DNA of 64,000 nt, from NCBI GenBank assembly GCA_015039315.1, contig WIDE01000094.1:1-64000 (forward strand). The letters are read 5' to 3'. Position 1 is the first letter of the stretch. Every line of letters starts with the position of its first letter. Below the pieces are notes generated by a model, which saw only the letters and a program-made list of their open reading frames with translations, made no database searches and was not told the DNA's origin. Source of the DNA: Clavulina sp. PMI_390. Its lineage: Eukaryota > Basidiomycota > Agaricomycetes > Cantharellales > Hydnaceae. The translations under genes and the position numbers were made by a program. This document shows, one piece after another, positions 45,354 through 56,017 of the stretch.

Positions 45354-46321
45354 CCAAGTGTGGCGTTTGTCCACCGAAGTGAAGGTAGAAGGCGAAAATC
45401 ATGCTCGGGATATATGAAGGCTTGGAAGCTGTGTTTCCGAGGCTGCATCATTCAGTCGATGCTGTCAATATGCGGGGGCTGTACACGTGGCTGTAAGACC
45501 TGTGGCATCACACATTATGATCGTGCCTTTTGCGTTGTTATGTGGGCGCATCATCACTGTAGCTAGATACACTGAGACGCTGTGTGGTGCACAATGAAAA
45601 AAAAAAAATCCGAGACACACACCTATGTTCGGCGCTGCAGGCCAAGGGTTTGCCACATGACTCCTACTCGCCATATCAAGAATCATCCCAGTGCATTTTA
45701 CCTCTTGTTGAGCATGGGGCAGTTGAAGGAGTTTTCTTGAGCTAGTTCATGTGCGGAAGGACAGGGGAGACCTATGATGAGTTCTAGATAGAGGTCTGAG
45801 TTTCGAAGTTGCCTCTGCTTGATATTGACTGGCGATGGAAGGTCGGGAACTGAATCAAAGCACCGCCTAGATAGCGTGTGTAAGGCCTGATCATCCCAAA
45901 GTCTCGGCCCAGAGGACTGGATGAGGTGGGAAAATGAGTGGGATGATAGATGCAGTGGAGGGCAGCAACGGAACCACGGTAACGGGACGAAACTCCGAGG
46001 CAAACACGGATGCTTTCCGCCACCCAATCAGGGTGGCTATACGGAAATCATACCCTCATCATTCTACTTCATTCAATAAATGAGTCACTCATCATCAACC
46101 TGAGTATGAGCGAATGTGACGCTCAATGCAGCCTGCCAAGTGAGAAATGCAGATAATCCCAATAGATGCGGAAACGTTCACGATCCCAGAGGAGAGCTCA
46201 AATTCTACCAGACAAAGTGATTCGGTTGGTGGCCGGTGCACCCCAAAATCCTGGCCTTGCATCTAACCCTTCGCTCCCATTGCCTGCCTACCCCCGGCGC
46301 ACTTGAGAATAACCGGCGGAA
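45354..46321. other. Intergenic, BRI3-like 1 / 2
   Basis: No gene is seen. It contains the promoter of paralogue 1, an A-run at about 45597-45608, and the 3' end of paralogue 2. A 109-codon minus-strand frame at 45698-46027 has no similarity I recognise. Confidence 0.45.
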
Positions 46322-47575
46322 TCAGCGCTCCTGTTCGTGTCCACAGATGCGGCATTTCTACACCAAGGATATAAACCGTTTAGGTTGGGAACGTTGAGAA
46401 TTTGCCAACTGAGTCATAGTTATTAGCAAGAGATGCTGCATACCGATTTGCTACCCGTGCTATGGTATTCGAGGGTGCGAGATGTGGAGGAGAAATGATG
46501 AATGGTCTCGTCTATGAGTATTTCTAAACGAGTGGAGGTGAATCAAGAGTCTACCCACCGGATACACAACAATCCTACTGGGAATAGGCAGACAGCGAGT
46601 AGGATACCTGTCATCTACGATGGAAGATAGGATGGTAAGATTCCAAGGAATGATAGATGCGGGTCAAATCAACCCATGCAGCAGTGATGTTCTCGTTCGT
46701 GCGCTGCCTTGGGAGGGAGGTAATCAAGGCTACTCACACCCAACTTGGTCTCGTATTCGTGGAGTCCTTCTGAGCATTGGTAATACGTCCTCGGCCCGCC
46801 GGGCGTTCTTTCCGTAGTTAGACCAAAGATCGCTTGCATGGGAGGATAGCCCGGTTGTTCAATGCTGTCGCTTTCGGCACGGGCTCCTGGCTCACTGCCA
46901 TCACCGTGGTGAGTAGCTGGAGGGGGCCTCGGATTTGAACCAGCTCGGTTCGGCGCGCCCCTTGGGAAGGTCTCAGCATAGGAAGGTGGGGGTGCCTCCG
47001 AGCTTTGCGTGATCGCTCCTGCGGTGATAGCTTGCGAGGAGGCTAGAAGAAGGTGAACAGTGGATGGAGGAGAGATGTGAGTTGAGGTCTGAAGTAGCCT
47101 TTGTCTTAAATGCGAACCGGATAATTGGCCAACAGGAGCAGAGGTCGTTGACGCGGATCTGCCGAGCTCAGTGGGAGCCGTGGGTGTGGTTGTTCGTACC
47201 ACGGGTGGCCCTGGTGCAGGCGAGTGACGCAGCCTATCTATGCTGGTGGAACTCGTTAGTTGCTGGTGGATTGGTAACTGACTCGATGTTGTGTCAAAGT
47301 ATCCTGAGCTCGAAGGTTGTGACAGCTTGTCGAGGCGGGAGGTGCTAGCACCGGCGCCAGTAGCAAAGTGAGGGCTAGAGGTGGAAGCCTCCATGGCAGC
47401 TAGTCTGGTTTTTTCATCGCTACTGAGTAGCAGGAACAAGTGGTGAGGACAAACCCTTTTCTTGATGCAGCTCATGGGCGGGGCAGACAGGATGGTCTTC
47501 GTACCTTGGCACCGACGCAAAGGGATCTTGAGTAGCCTCCCCTGGACTTGGACTCTGCTCCGTCTCGACTATCAT
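46322..47575 (-). CDS. BRI3-like zinc-ribbon membrane protein, paralogue 2
   Basis: Exons 47505-47575, 46738-47422, 46559-46614, 46444-46459 (16 nt) and 46322-46357 splice to 287 residues in frame. The first exon (MIVETEQSPSPGEA) has an equivalent in paralogue 3. In paralogue 1 the matching MIV start is fused to the long exon. The disordered middle carries PPPSYAETFP, a PPxY motif. The C-terminal core is CSEGLHEYETKLG, the helix MTGILLAVCLFPVGLLCI, and KCRICGHEQER. The 16-nt exon here encodes TGSKS where the others have LDRKR or IDRKR, so the basic patch after the helix is lost. This is the most diverged copy. Confidence 0.75.
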
Positions 47576-48821
47576 GGGAGCGACTGCGATGGGGTACTGT
47601 CACTGGAGTCTGCCAGAATAGGACCACTGACAAGAGCTTACTAGCGAGATGGAGAATTGCGAACTAAAATGACTGGGTTGCAGCCTGGAACAACGTTCAC
47701 GAGCAGGTTTTAGATAATAGCGATAACGGAGGAGTCGAGAACTTGTCGACACGACAGGTGCATTCGTTCGATGCTGGCTCTTATGTAGATTGTCTTGGAG
47801 GGGAGCTGATGACGCCGACCACCTGGCCATTCACTCTGAGACACACTGCGCGGCAGTACACAGCCTGGACTATAAAACATTCCGGCGCCGGGGCCATTTG
47901 GATATCGCGCAGCAAGAACACGGAACCCCATCAGCAGGGCTTCAGGAATCGAATAAAAACGCAAGAAGGTTTCGGCGTGCGTGGGAAAAAAGAGACGGGT
48001 TCATCCTCAAGCACCAACCCGCAACAACATCGTCCTCGTCAACATTCAGGATCCAATAAGACTGTAGCAAAGGCGTCTCGCGTCGAAATTTCGACTAGGA
48101 AAACTGTGCAAAAAAGGAGAAAGAGAGAGAGGGAGCGCAAAAGAGCGCAAACCTGATGCCAAGCAAGGCGACAGGCTGTGTCCGTAGCAGTCAGTATCCA
48201 CCCGATCCGTGTCCGCCGGAGTATCCGACTTGATTCATTGGTGAGCCGCGGCCGAACCGAAGATAGTCGGGATGCAGAATATTATCCTTTTCTGGGGACC
48301 GCAGCCCACAGCAAAGGCGCCGCTGCATCACGGAACGGACTAACTTTTCTTCTCCCAAGAGTAAATGACTCTTACCGATTAGTTCGCATATTTACTGGAG
48401 AGATCATTCCGAATGCTCTTGGCAGGTCGAACCCGCGGTAGCATGTATTTTCGACGTTTCTGTAGGTGACTTGTTCGCCCACATGAAATTGTGAGCGGAT
48501 TTATGCTCTCTTGGTGGACAACCCACATATTGAGACGCACAGCTGCTCACTGTGCTTCATTGACACCTTCCAGCCGCCGTCTTTCCCGTGACACAAAGAC
48601 CAGAACCAATCTCCCCAAGATTGAGCCAAAGAAAATCCATTCGAGAGTACTAGCAAAGTCGAGAGAGTCCGAAAGCATGCAGATAAGGATAAGGTAATCC
48701 AAAGTGAAGTCAAACCCGAGACAGAGGCGGAGACAGCAAAAAAGCGTTGAGGTCGCAGGAGAAACAAGAACGTGATAGAGTAAGTTTCATGGAGGAGGGG
48801 GTGGTGGTTGAAGTCGTGGGA
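47576..48821. other. Intergenic, BRI3-like 2 / 3
   Basis: 1.2 kb with only short overlapping frames. A purine-rich stretch occurs near 48110-48150. No supportable gene. Confidence 0.45.
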
Positions 48822-50079
48822 TCAGTTCTCCCATATGAATCCACATTTGCGACATTTCTGAGGAAAGATCCAAGGTTGGTCAGGATTCGAGGGCGAAGCT
48901 GGGTGGGAAGAAGTGAGACGTACCCGTTTCCTGTCGATACTATAAGAGCCGAAGGTACGAGTGCAATGTGAAAATTGATGATGGTTTGGTTAGCACTCAA
49001 GAACGGGGTGGGAGGAGAGATTGCGCACAAGAGACAGAATATCCCAAACGGGAAGAGCAAGATGGCCATCACGATACCAATCACCTACAGGGGACAATTT
49101 GTCAGTCCCATAGAAGCGAGGCACATATCGAATGATTCGCTCAAGCAGCAATGCTCGAAGCTAGTGGACAACGTAGACTCACCCCAAAATGGGTCTCGTA
49201 ATCGTGAAACCCTCGCGAGCAGCGCTCGTTCATCCCCGCCGCCGCCCCTGCAGCTCTTGCAGCAGGCGGGACATAGACGGCTTGGGGGGGATATTGGTTA
49301 TTTTGCGGAGCGTTTGGAAGTGGCGATTGGTTTCCGCGGCCACGACCGCTGCGACCACTACGGCGACTGCCTCGTGAGCTCGTTGTCGATGCGGGAGCGG
49401 GACTTGGGCCAGGGCGAGCGGGCACGCCGTTCGGGAAGGTCTCTGCATAGGATGGAGGTGGAGGGTCCGCACTGTCGACTACGATTTCTGGGATGACAGG
49501 TTGAGGGAAGGCAGGAGATGAAGGCGATGAGGAGGAGGACGGTGCATTGGGGTTCAGGAGAGTCTGCGTCTGCGTATTCGAGCCGGAGGGTGCTGATGAT
49601 GAAGAAGAGGGGACGGATGAACCAAACGCGGCTCTGCCAAGTTCACTTGGGTGTGTGATTGCCATTGTCGGTGTCAGAGTTGCGGCTGCCGCTTGGGAAG
49701 GCTTCGTTTCTATTATTGGTGTATGAGGCGATGTGTCGATGCTGGTGGCACCTGTCGATTGTGGATAGAGAGACTGTGGGCTACTGGACGTTGCGTCCGA
49801 GTATACAGAGCTCGAAGGCTGTGACCTCGTGTCGACGGTCTCCGACTGCGAGGCGCCCGCGGAATTCGAATTGGAAATGGCAGCGCCAATCGCAGCAGGA
49901 GGTCTGATCTTGTCATCACTGTTGACAAAAGGGGAGATCATGAGCATGAGCACATCATCATGCAGTCATGGCAGCTGTGATAAGGTGGAGCACGCAGGTT
50001 AGAGTTTTTCGCACCTCGACGTCGACGCTGAGCGATTAGCATGCTCGGGCCGTGGATCCTGGTCTACTTCAATGATCAT
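48822..50079 (-). CDS. BRI3-like zinc-ribbon membrane protein, paralogue 3
   Basis: Exons 50015-50079, 49183-49918, 49029-49084, 48924-48939 (16 nt) and 48822-48857 give 302 residues. The starts and phases match paralogue 2. The middle is Ser/Pro/Ala-rich and disordered, with PPPSYAETFPNG and an Arg/Gly patch (RGSRRSGRSGRGRG). The C-terminal core is CSRGFHDYETHFG, the helix VIGIVMAILLFPFGIFCL, then IDRKRKCRKCGFIWEN with its CxxC. Exon 3 uses the donor GTGCGC right after the helix. It is probably an endomembrane adaptor recruited to Nedd4-type ligases through PPxY; that role is inferred from the motif only. Confidence 0.75.
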
Positions 50080-50884
50080 CCCGTCGGCTAGAGCACCCTG
50101 TCAGTTCCAAGCGTATGGGACACGGCTCGCCGAATCAGACGCACCAAACAGATGGTCAAGTGTGTAATAGAATGACTGGGTTGTGGCTGGCTATGACGTT
50201 GACCAGCAGCGAGCAACGGTATAAGTAACTCAAACGAGGAGTAGACAACGACAAAGTGGGTAGGTATCAGATAGGGCTAGCTGTTATGCAGAGATGGTCA
50301 GGAGCAGGAGGAGGATTTGACCCCAGGGCTGGAGCGGGCGTCCATCCGGTCACCCAACCCGGACGTCATAACGGGTGCCGGATTAGCACAGCCTTGCATT
50401 GCGAGCCATCCCGAGACTGAATGCAACTCACGACCCCACGCAGCACAAACATACATTCCCCATCAGACTGCGCCGTTAAAGCTTCACATAGCCTTGAGAA
50501 AATCCTTGGAAGCATTAGAGAATTATAGATGTCAGGGTGAATGGGAGGAGAAGTTTTTTTTTTCCCCATTTTGACTCACCCTGCATACTCATCGGCGATC
50601 GAGCCCGAACCCGCCTGAATGACAAGTTTATTACTGGCATGTCCCGGCGGCATTGTCACTCATTCTCCCTGCATCGAGGGCATCGGACCAGCAGTTCCTT
50701 GCTCCTCAGTCAACCCATCCCCGACCCCCACTCGGTCAAAGTCACTCGATGACCGACGTCTCCACGGATCGACTTGTGAGGTAAATCACAGCAATCCATA
50801 AACTATACAACAGACGATTTCCTCTTTTACATACATACTCTACTATACAACGCAACTCCTCTTCCTCGTCAGACACACCATTGT
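50080..50884. other. Intergenic, BRI3-like 3 promoter / ILV1 3' end
   Basis: No gene is seen; a T-run lies at 50552-50563. Confidence 0.45.
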
Positions 50885-53269
50885 TCAGCTATCAGCCTGC
50901 AGGAATCGCCGATACACAGGGTTCTCCGTCTCCTCGACACACGCATAGCCAAGTGTCGCCAAGAACGTCGCGAATCGCTCGCTGTCAGTGGGTGGGATCT
51001 GGATACCTGCGAGCACTCGACCCATATCTGCAATCTCGAACAGTCAGAAGGCAATACCCAAACTCATGTGAGATAACCAAGGCCGCGTACCTGCACCGTG
51101 ATTGCGGTAGTGGAATAGCGAGAGGTTCCACGAATCGTTCTTTATCGCCAGCAGGAACTTTCTTAGTGCACCAGGACGCTCAGGGAATTCTACAATGAGG
51201 GAAGATTAACAACATAAGCCGTAAGTGACATCAACCTGTGTTCGCAACTCACCAAACCTGAACAAGCGCTCATTCTCTACTCGACTCGGCCCACCGACCA
51301 AATATCGAATATGACTCTTGGCCAACTCATCATCACTTATATCGTGCGCTTGGAAGCTCTTCGCGTGTAGTTGGTCCAGGATCTCGTTCACTTCGACAGC
51401 GCGAGGCTTGAGGGATGCGGAGGGGAGTATGAAGGACATAAGAATATGTGCAGTCTTCGATTGGGAGAAGCGATAAGAGAATTCGGAGACGGCGCGAGGG
51501 TGGATGACGGAGTGCAGGTCGACGAAACTGTCAATTCACGATCGAGGCAGGTGGGTAAGCAAATGTGGCACTGAGATCGGACACGCATGCGAATGGAGCT
51601 GACCTTCCGGGTTTGTCAGGGATCTCAACGCTCATCATCACTTCTCGGCCCTCACCCAGCTCAGCTCGTTCAGCAACGAACCGTAACCGACCAAAGTTCA
51701 TGTTGGCGCCACTGACGACGACGACGAATCTCTTGCCGGCACCCACGAGATTATTCTGAACAATGTAGTTCTTCAGCCCTGCAAGCGCGAGGGCGCCAGA
51801 CGGTTCAGTGATGGAACGAGTGTCTGCAGAAATCAGGTTCATCGAACAAGTCAGTGAGAGGGACGAGGGAAGATGAGCTCTACCCCGCCCAAACAAGATG
51901 ATAGGAGATTATACCTTCAAAGATATCCTTGATCGCTGCACACATCTCATCATTGTTCGCCAACACAACTTCGTCCAACCCGCCGTCCTTGTGACATACC
52001 CTAAACGTCTCCTCGCCGACAATTTTCACTGCTGTGCCATCTGCGAACGGTCCAACCTCCTTGAGCGTGATGCGCTCGCCCTTGAGCAAAGACTGCCTCA
52101 TCGCGTCGGCATCGATCGACTCGACGCCTACGACGCGTGTAGACGGAGACCCGATGCGCTTCACGAACGCTGCGATACCAGCGACGAGCCCGCCGCCTCC
52201 CACAGAGGCAAAGATTCCGTCCAAGATGGTTGTATCGCCCCCCATCACAGGAGCCCCCGCCGAACTTGCTGGATAGCCCGCAGTCGGGGTCGCATCCCCA
52301 TTCACTCTGGAAGTGCTTCCAGTACTGAAGCTCGAGCCACCACTGGGTAGTTGCTTCAGGACCTCCATCCCGATCGTGCCTTGCCCAGCAACGACCCACG
52401 GATCGTCATACGGAGGAACGAAAATGAGACCGTGTTTCTCTTGAAGACGTGCACATTCGTCTTTGGCTGCGTCGAAGTCTTCGCCGAATAAGACGACTTT
52501 GGCAGAGAACCGCTCAACGGCGCGTACTTTGATGGTGGGAGTGCCGAGGGGCATGACAATGGTACAGGGGATAGAGAGCTGGGCTCCAGAAAGCGCAACT
52601 CCCTGGGCGTGGTTTCCTGGAGATTTGATACGTTGGCGACATAGGTTGATCAAAGGGTGAAGAAATGGTCGTTTGAGGGAGAGTGGGGAAGTGTTTGGGA
52701 TCAAGTGGTGATTGCGGGAAGAGACATGCCCAAGGAAATGCACCCCAAAACATCGGCGAATTTTGTGGTTGGTTGTTCAGAATTCATTACCGTGCACAAA
52801 GAACATGAAAAGGAACTATGGATGAGTGAGTCATGCTGACGTGTGTGGACGAGAGAACAATTTTGAACGAGAAACATGACAATCGGAGGCGATCGACATA
52901 ATTAGAAGAGTGTAGAGAGAACAAATCTTGCTCACCAGCGCTACATGTGATAACGCCCTTCCATCTTTCTTCAACAGGAATGTTCGCCATGAAATTGTAC
53001 GCTCCACGAATCTTGAAGCTGAAGACCTCCTGGAGGTCTTCTCTCTTCAGCCAGATTTCATTCCCAAGTCGTTTACTGAGACCATTAGCCAGAACGAGCG
53101 GAGTTTCTTTGATGAGATCGTAGACTTTTGACGTGAGGATGAGTCGGAGGTAATCGGGTTCACCCGATGGAGTCAACAGATGAGGTGGTAATCGTGGATA
53201 AGAGGGAGATGGGAGTGGCACTGGTGCAGAGGAAGCATATTCCAGAGTAGACGTCTGAGCTGTCATCAT
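50885..53269 (-). CDS. ILV1: Threonine dehydratase (threonine ammonia-lyase)
   Basis: Exons 52936-53269, 51915-52616, 51604-51823, 51253-51527, 51091-51189 and 50885-51027 splice to 590 residues. It converts threonine to 2-oxobutanoate, the first committed step to isoleucine, normally in mitochondria. The PLP lysine is in [10 protein letters not shown] (K86); SAGNHAQG lies near 110 and the phosphate-binding SVGGGG near 250. The C-terminal third carries two ACT-like regulatory units: [12 protein letters not shown]...EIPDKPGSF, and [25 protein letters not shown] with [10 protein letters not shown]. Feedback by isoleucine is expected from the family. A Ser/Gly/Ala-rich stretch (about residues 202-238) between EVLKQL and LDGIFASV looks like an insertion. 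The alternative start is Met2. Confidence 0.92.
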
Positions 53270-53815
53270 TTTTTGGGCTTTACCTGTGAAAGTTTTGGGA
53301 AAGTTGCCAGGAGCGTGACAAAAAACTTCGTCACACTCATCCTTCGCCGGACTTCAACGTTGGGAAAAGCTGCCAGGAGAGTGACAAAAGCCTTTGTCAC
53401 ACACCGTTCGTCGTTGAGATGTTCTTCGACCTTGCAGTGGGTGAAAGGGCAATTCCCACCAGGTCACCAGTTGTGTTCTATCCTCTATTCAATTTATGGA
53501 CCTTTGTCTCGATGTTGAAGCCGTGTGTCAAGTCTATATGGGCCATACTACGGAAGGCAAACGAGGTTCAGCGAGAGAAGCTCCCTCTTGCACTGTGATT
53601 CGGAACTCCGCGCATTTTGCGTGTTTTGATGTCTCTCGCTCGGCAAGACTTCTACCTACGCCCTTATGATCATTCTGGAACGCCTCTACCTGAATGCCAA
53701 GTACGACTAAGCGCGAGATCGCGGCGCTCAGGCACCATAGATAAACTGCCTTCTCTTTCCATGGGTAGGGTCTACGTCTTGGTCACAGCATTTCCAACAT
53801 CCCTCGCTCCCTTAC
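53270..53815. other. ILV1 promoter region
   Basis: 546 bp between ILV1 and the decayed gene. It contains the two-copy dyad repeat at 53295-53402. I saw no TGACTCA site of the general amino-acid control type. Confidence 0.45.
53295..53402. repeat. Two-copy direct repeat with internal dyads
   Basis: Copy 1 is 53295-53336 and copy 2 is 53360-53402. Both read TTGGGAAA, then TGCCAGGAG, then a dyad. In copy 2 the dyad is GTGACAAA-AGCC-TTTGTCAC with perfect 8-bp arms; in copy 1 it is imperfect. They lie 26-133 bp before the ILV1 ATG and could be transcription-factor sites or leader hairpins. Confidence 0.75.
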
Positions 53816-55765
53816 ATGGATCCTCTTGTTGTAGGTATCCATGAATCCGCTCATATTTCGACGTCGACTGATAGCCACGCTTATTCCACATTGCACCCTG
53901 GCCCCATACCGGAACCACTTCTGATCGGACCTCCTCTTTACTCCTCTGCGTTCAGGACTTTGTCCCCCGGACAGGATCAATGCAGTTTCCCCTTCCCGAC
54001 TTCTGCACCTATGTGGATGAACGTCCCTCACTCTTAGCGGCGGAGATCGTAGCAACGGAAGGATATCGCCAGACGTCTGGGGGTGTCGCCCATCGGTTCG
54101 TTCTCCTCGAGGTCTGTCGCCCTGACCAGAATGATGTCTGGCTGCCACTTGATCGTCGCACGGCAACTGGTGTGTCGTTCATGAGGCTTCTGAGGCTATC
54201 GGGAGAAACTGTGGCAAATGACAGTGTAAGTCCGAGACTCATTATTCTACAAGTGGATCGCTAACGGATGCGTTATTTGTACAGGCTATGCTATCTGGGA
54301 ATGGGCAGGATCTCATTGCGAACGCCAAGCTGGAGAACTCGCGTACTCTCTCGAAGTGCCTCCGTCTGGCCGATCTTAATCGCTTGCTAAGCATAACCAC
54401 TGAAGAGCTTGAAAAGTACCGTATCTGGCCGGTAAGTTGAGCATGGCGCTAGAGATAAGAAGAAGGTAAACTTTGAGCCCATGATTCCATTAGGATAACT
54501 GCTGGTTCTTTTGTTCCTTAGTCCAGCAGCATCTTGTGGAAGCTGAGCCTGGGCCCTTCCGCGATAAGGTTCAGCACATGAAGATGGGGAATGAGGTTCG
54601 CCGGATTGTTTTCGCAAGGTACTGGGGAACTGACCGCCCCGCACCTCCACCTCCACCTGTCCATGAAGCTGAACCTGATGAACACGACAACGGCGAGGAA
54701 AATCATGAAGGAAACGATGAGAGCGAAGAAGAGAAGCAATTCGGCATTTCTGTCCTCCGAACGCTTGATACGATAGGAGACATACCATCGCTTTCCTCCG
54801 AAATCCATAGAACTCTCGCTTCTACCAAGGTAAAGATTATCGTTCTCTAGTCATGCTTGTTTCACTCATATCTCATCTACAGGACATCGTTACAAAAATA
54901 TGCCTCCGCAGTCCCTCCCACCCTCCAATAACAGTTACTGAGGCAGACATCAAAAGTTTACTTGTGGGATTGGGAAAGTTCTCAGCGGAACTCCCCAGCC
55001 CCAGCGCGCTTGACCAGCGCACTGCATCAATGGCACACATGCGCTGGGTGGTGAAGAATACACATGTCGCGTGGTGTTGCACGTACATTCGATGGTGAGG
55101 GCCTCCTGTTGTACCAGGCGAAGCGCTATCCATGAGGCTAGCCAAGCGTTCCAGAATGCCGTGGATTGCTACACCCCTGGCCGATTGGACCCTTTCAGGG
55201 ATGTCTCCATTCTTGGAGAACTAATCGAAATTCTGCATCAATTATGCAGCTCACAATTACGCGACGACGACGCGACCTGGCTCTCAAGTCAGGCTACCAA
55301 GGCGCCTTGCTCGCCGAGGAGGGTATGAAGCGTTTTGGCTCAGCTTCGGACGTTGATGCCAGATGGAGCACATGGCTCCTACCCCGCGCTCTTATCAATG
55401 TGACACAAGCGTACGATCAACTGGACAACCTAAAGGAGGCCTTCTTGCATGGGAGACGGGCAGCGGAGCTAGCAAGAGAAGCTTTCCGCTCGAATACATC
55501 ATCAATCCAGGCAGCCGCCACGTTTGCGATGTCCCTCAAAGGCTATGAGGCTATACTGACTCGCGGAGGGCTGTAGGATGATGCGCAATGGGCAGATCGT
55601 ACGCTCACTGGGTTGTGCTCACCACAAGAATGGAGGGCTCTTCTCACCAAGCTCAACGACAGCATTCCGGTATATGCTTATGGGGAGGACAAAGTCCAAT
55701 CACTTGCCACATCACTGGCAGTCCCAAAGCCTCCTTCAAATGATTCCTCGTGTACAATACAGTAG
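53816..55765 (+). pseudogene. Decayed gene of a multi-exon family, possibly TPR-containing
   Basis: Coding sequence is visible in pieces in all three plus frames. The first piece starts at the ATG at 53816 and shifts frame near 53985 (QCSFPF becomes FPLPDFCTYVDE). Well-formed introns follow (GTAAGT..CAG near 54230-54285, GTAAGT..TAG near 54435-54495, GTAAAG..CAG near 54832-54883), with DNCWFFCSLVQQHL and an acidic linker. Frames change again near 55075, 55133 (KRYP then EASQAFQNAVDCY) and 55270. An in-frame TAG at 55574-55576 precedes a further 62 sensible codons (DDAQWADRT..) to the TAG at 55763-55765. The late part alternates helices in TPR fashion (LAEEGMKRF, ALINVTQAYDQL). I do not recognise the function. 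At least four lesions make a pseudogene more likely than sequencing error. Confidence 0.65.
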
Positions 55766-56017
55766 TCTCAGTGACTATTTGAAATAGAACGACGATAAAA
55801 CGCGAAATCTCAAAACGGATGTGGAAGTCACTGGCAGCTAGATGACGAGCGGTCGACTTGCGGACGTTAGAACCTAACTGAGTAGGATAAAAGTGGTCCA
55901 TACACCGCACCGTAAAATCCATAGAATCACAGCGGTTTGATATGGAAGGATGCGATCGAGGAGGTACTGGTTGATGCCGTGAACCGTTGGAAAAACGAGG
56001 AGCTGAAAGCATTAGAG

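Noticed and set aside
45698..46027. 109-codon minus-strand frame between BRI3-like genes
   Set aside because: No recognisable motif, Ser/Pro/Leu composition typical of chance frames, and no paralogue beside the other BRI3-like genes.
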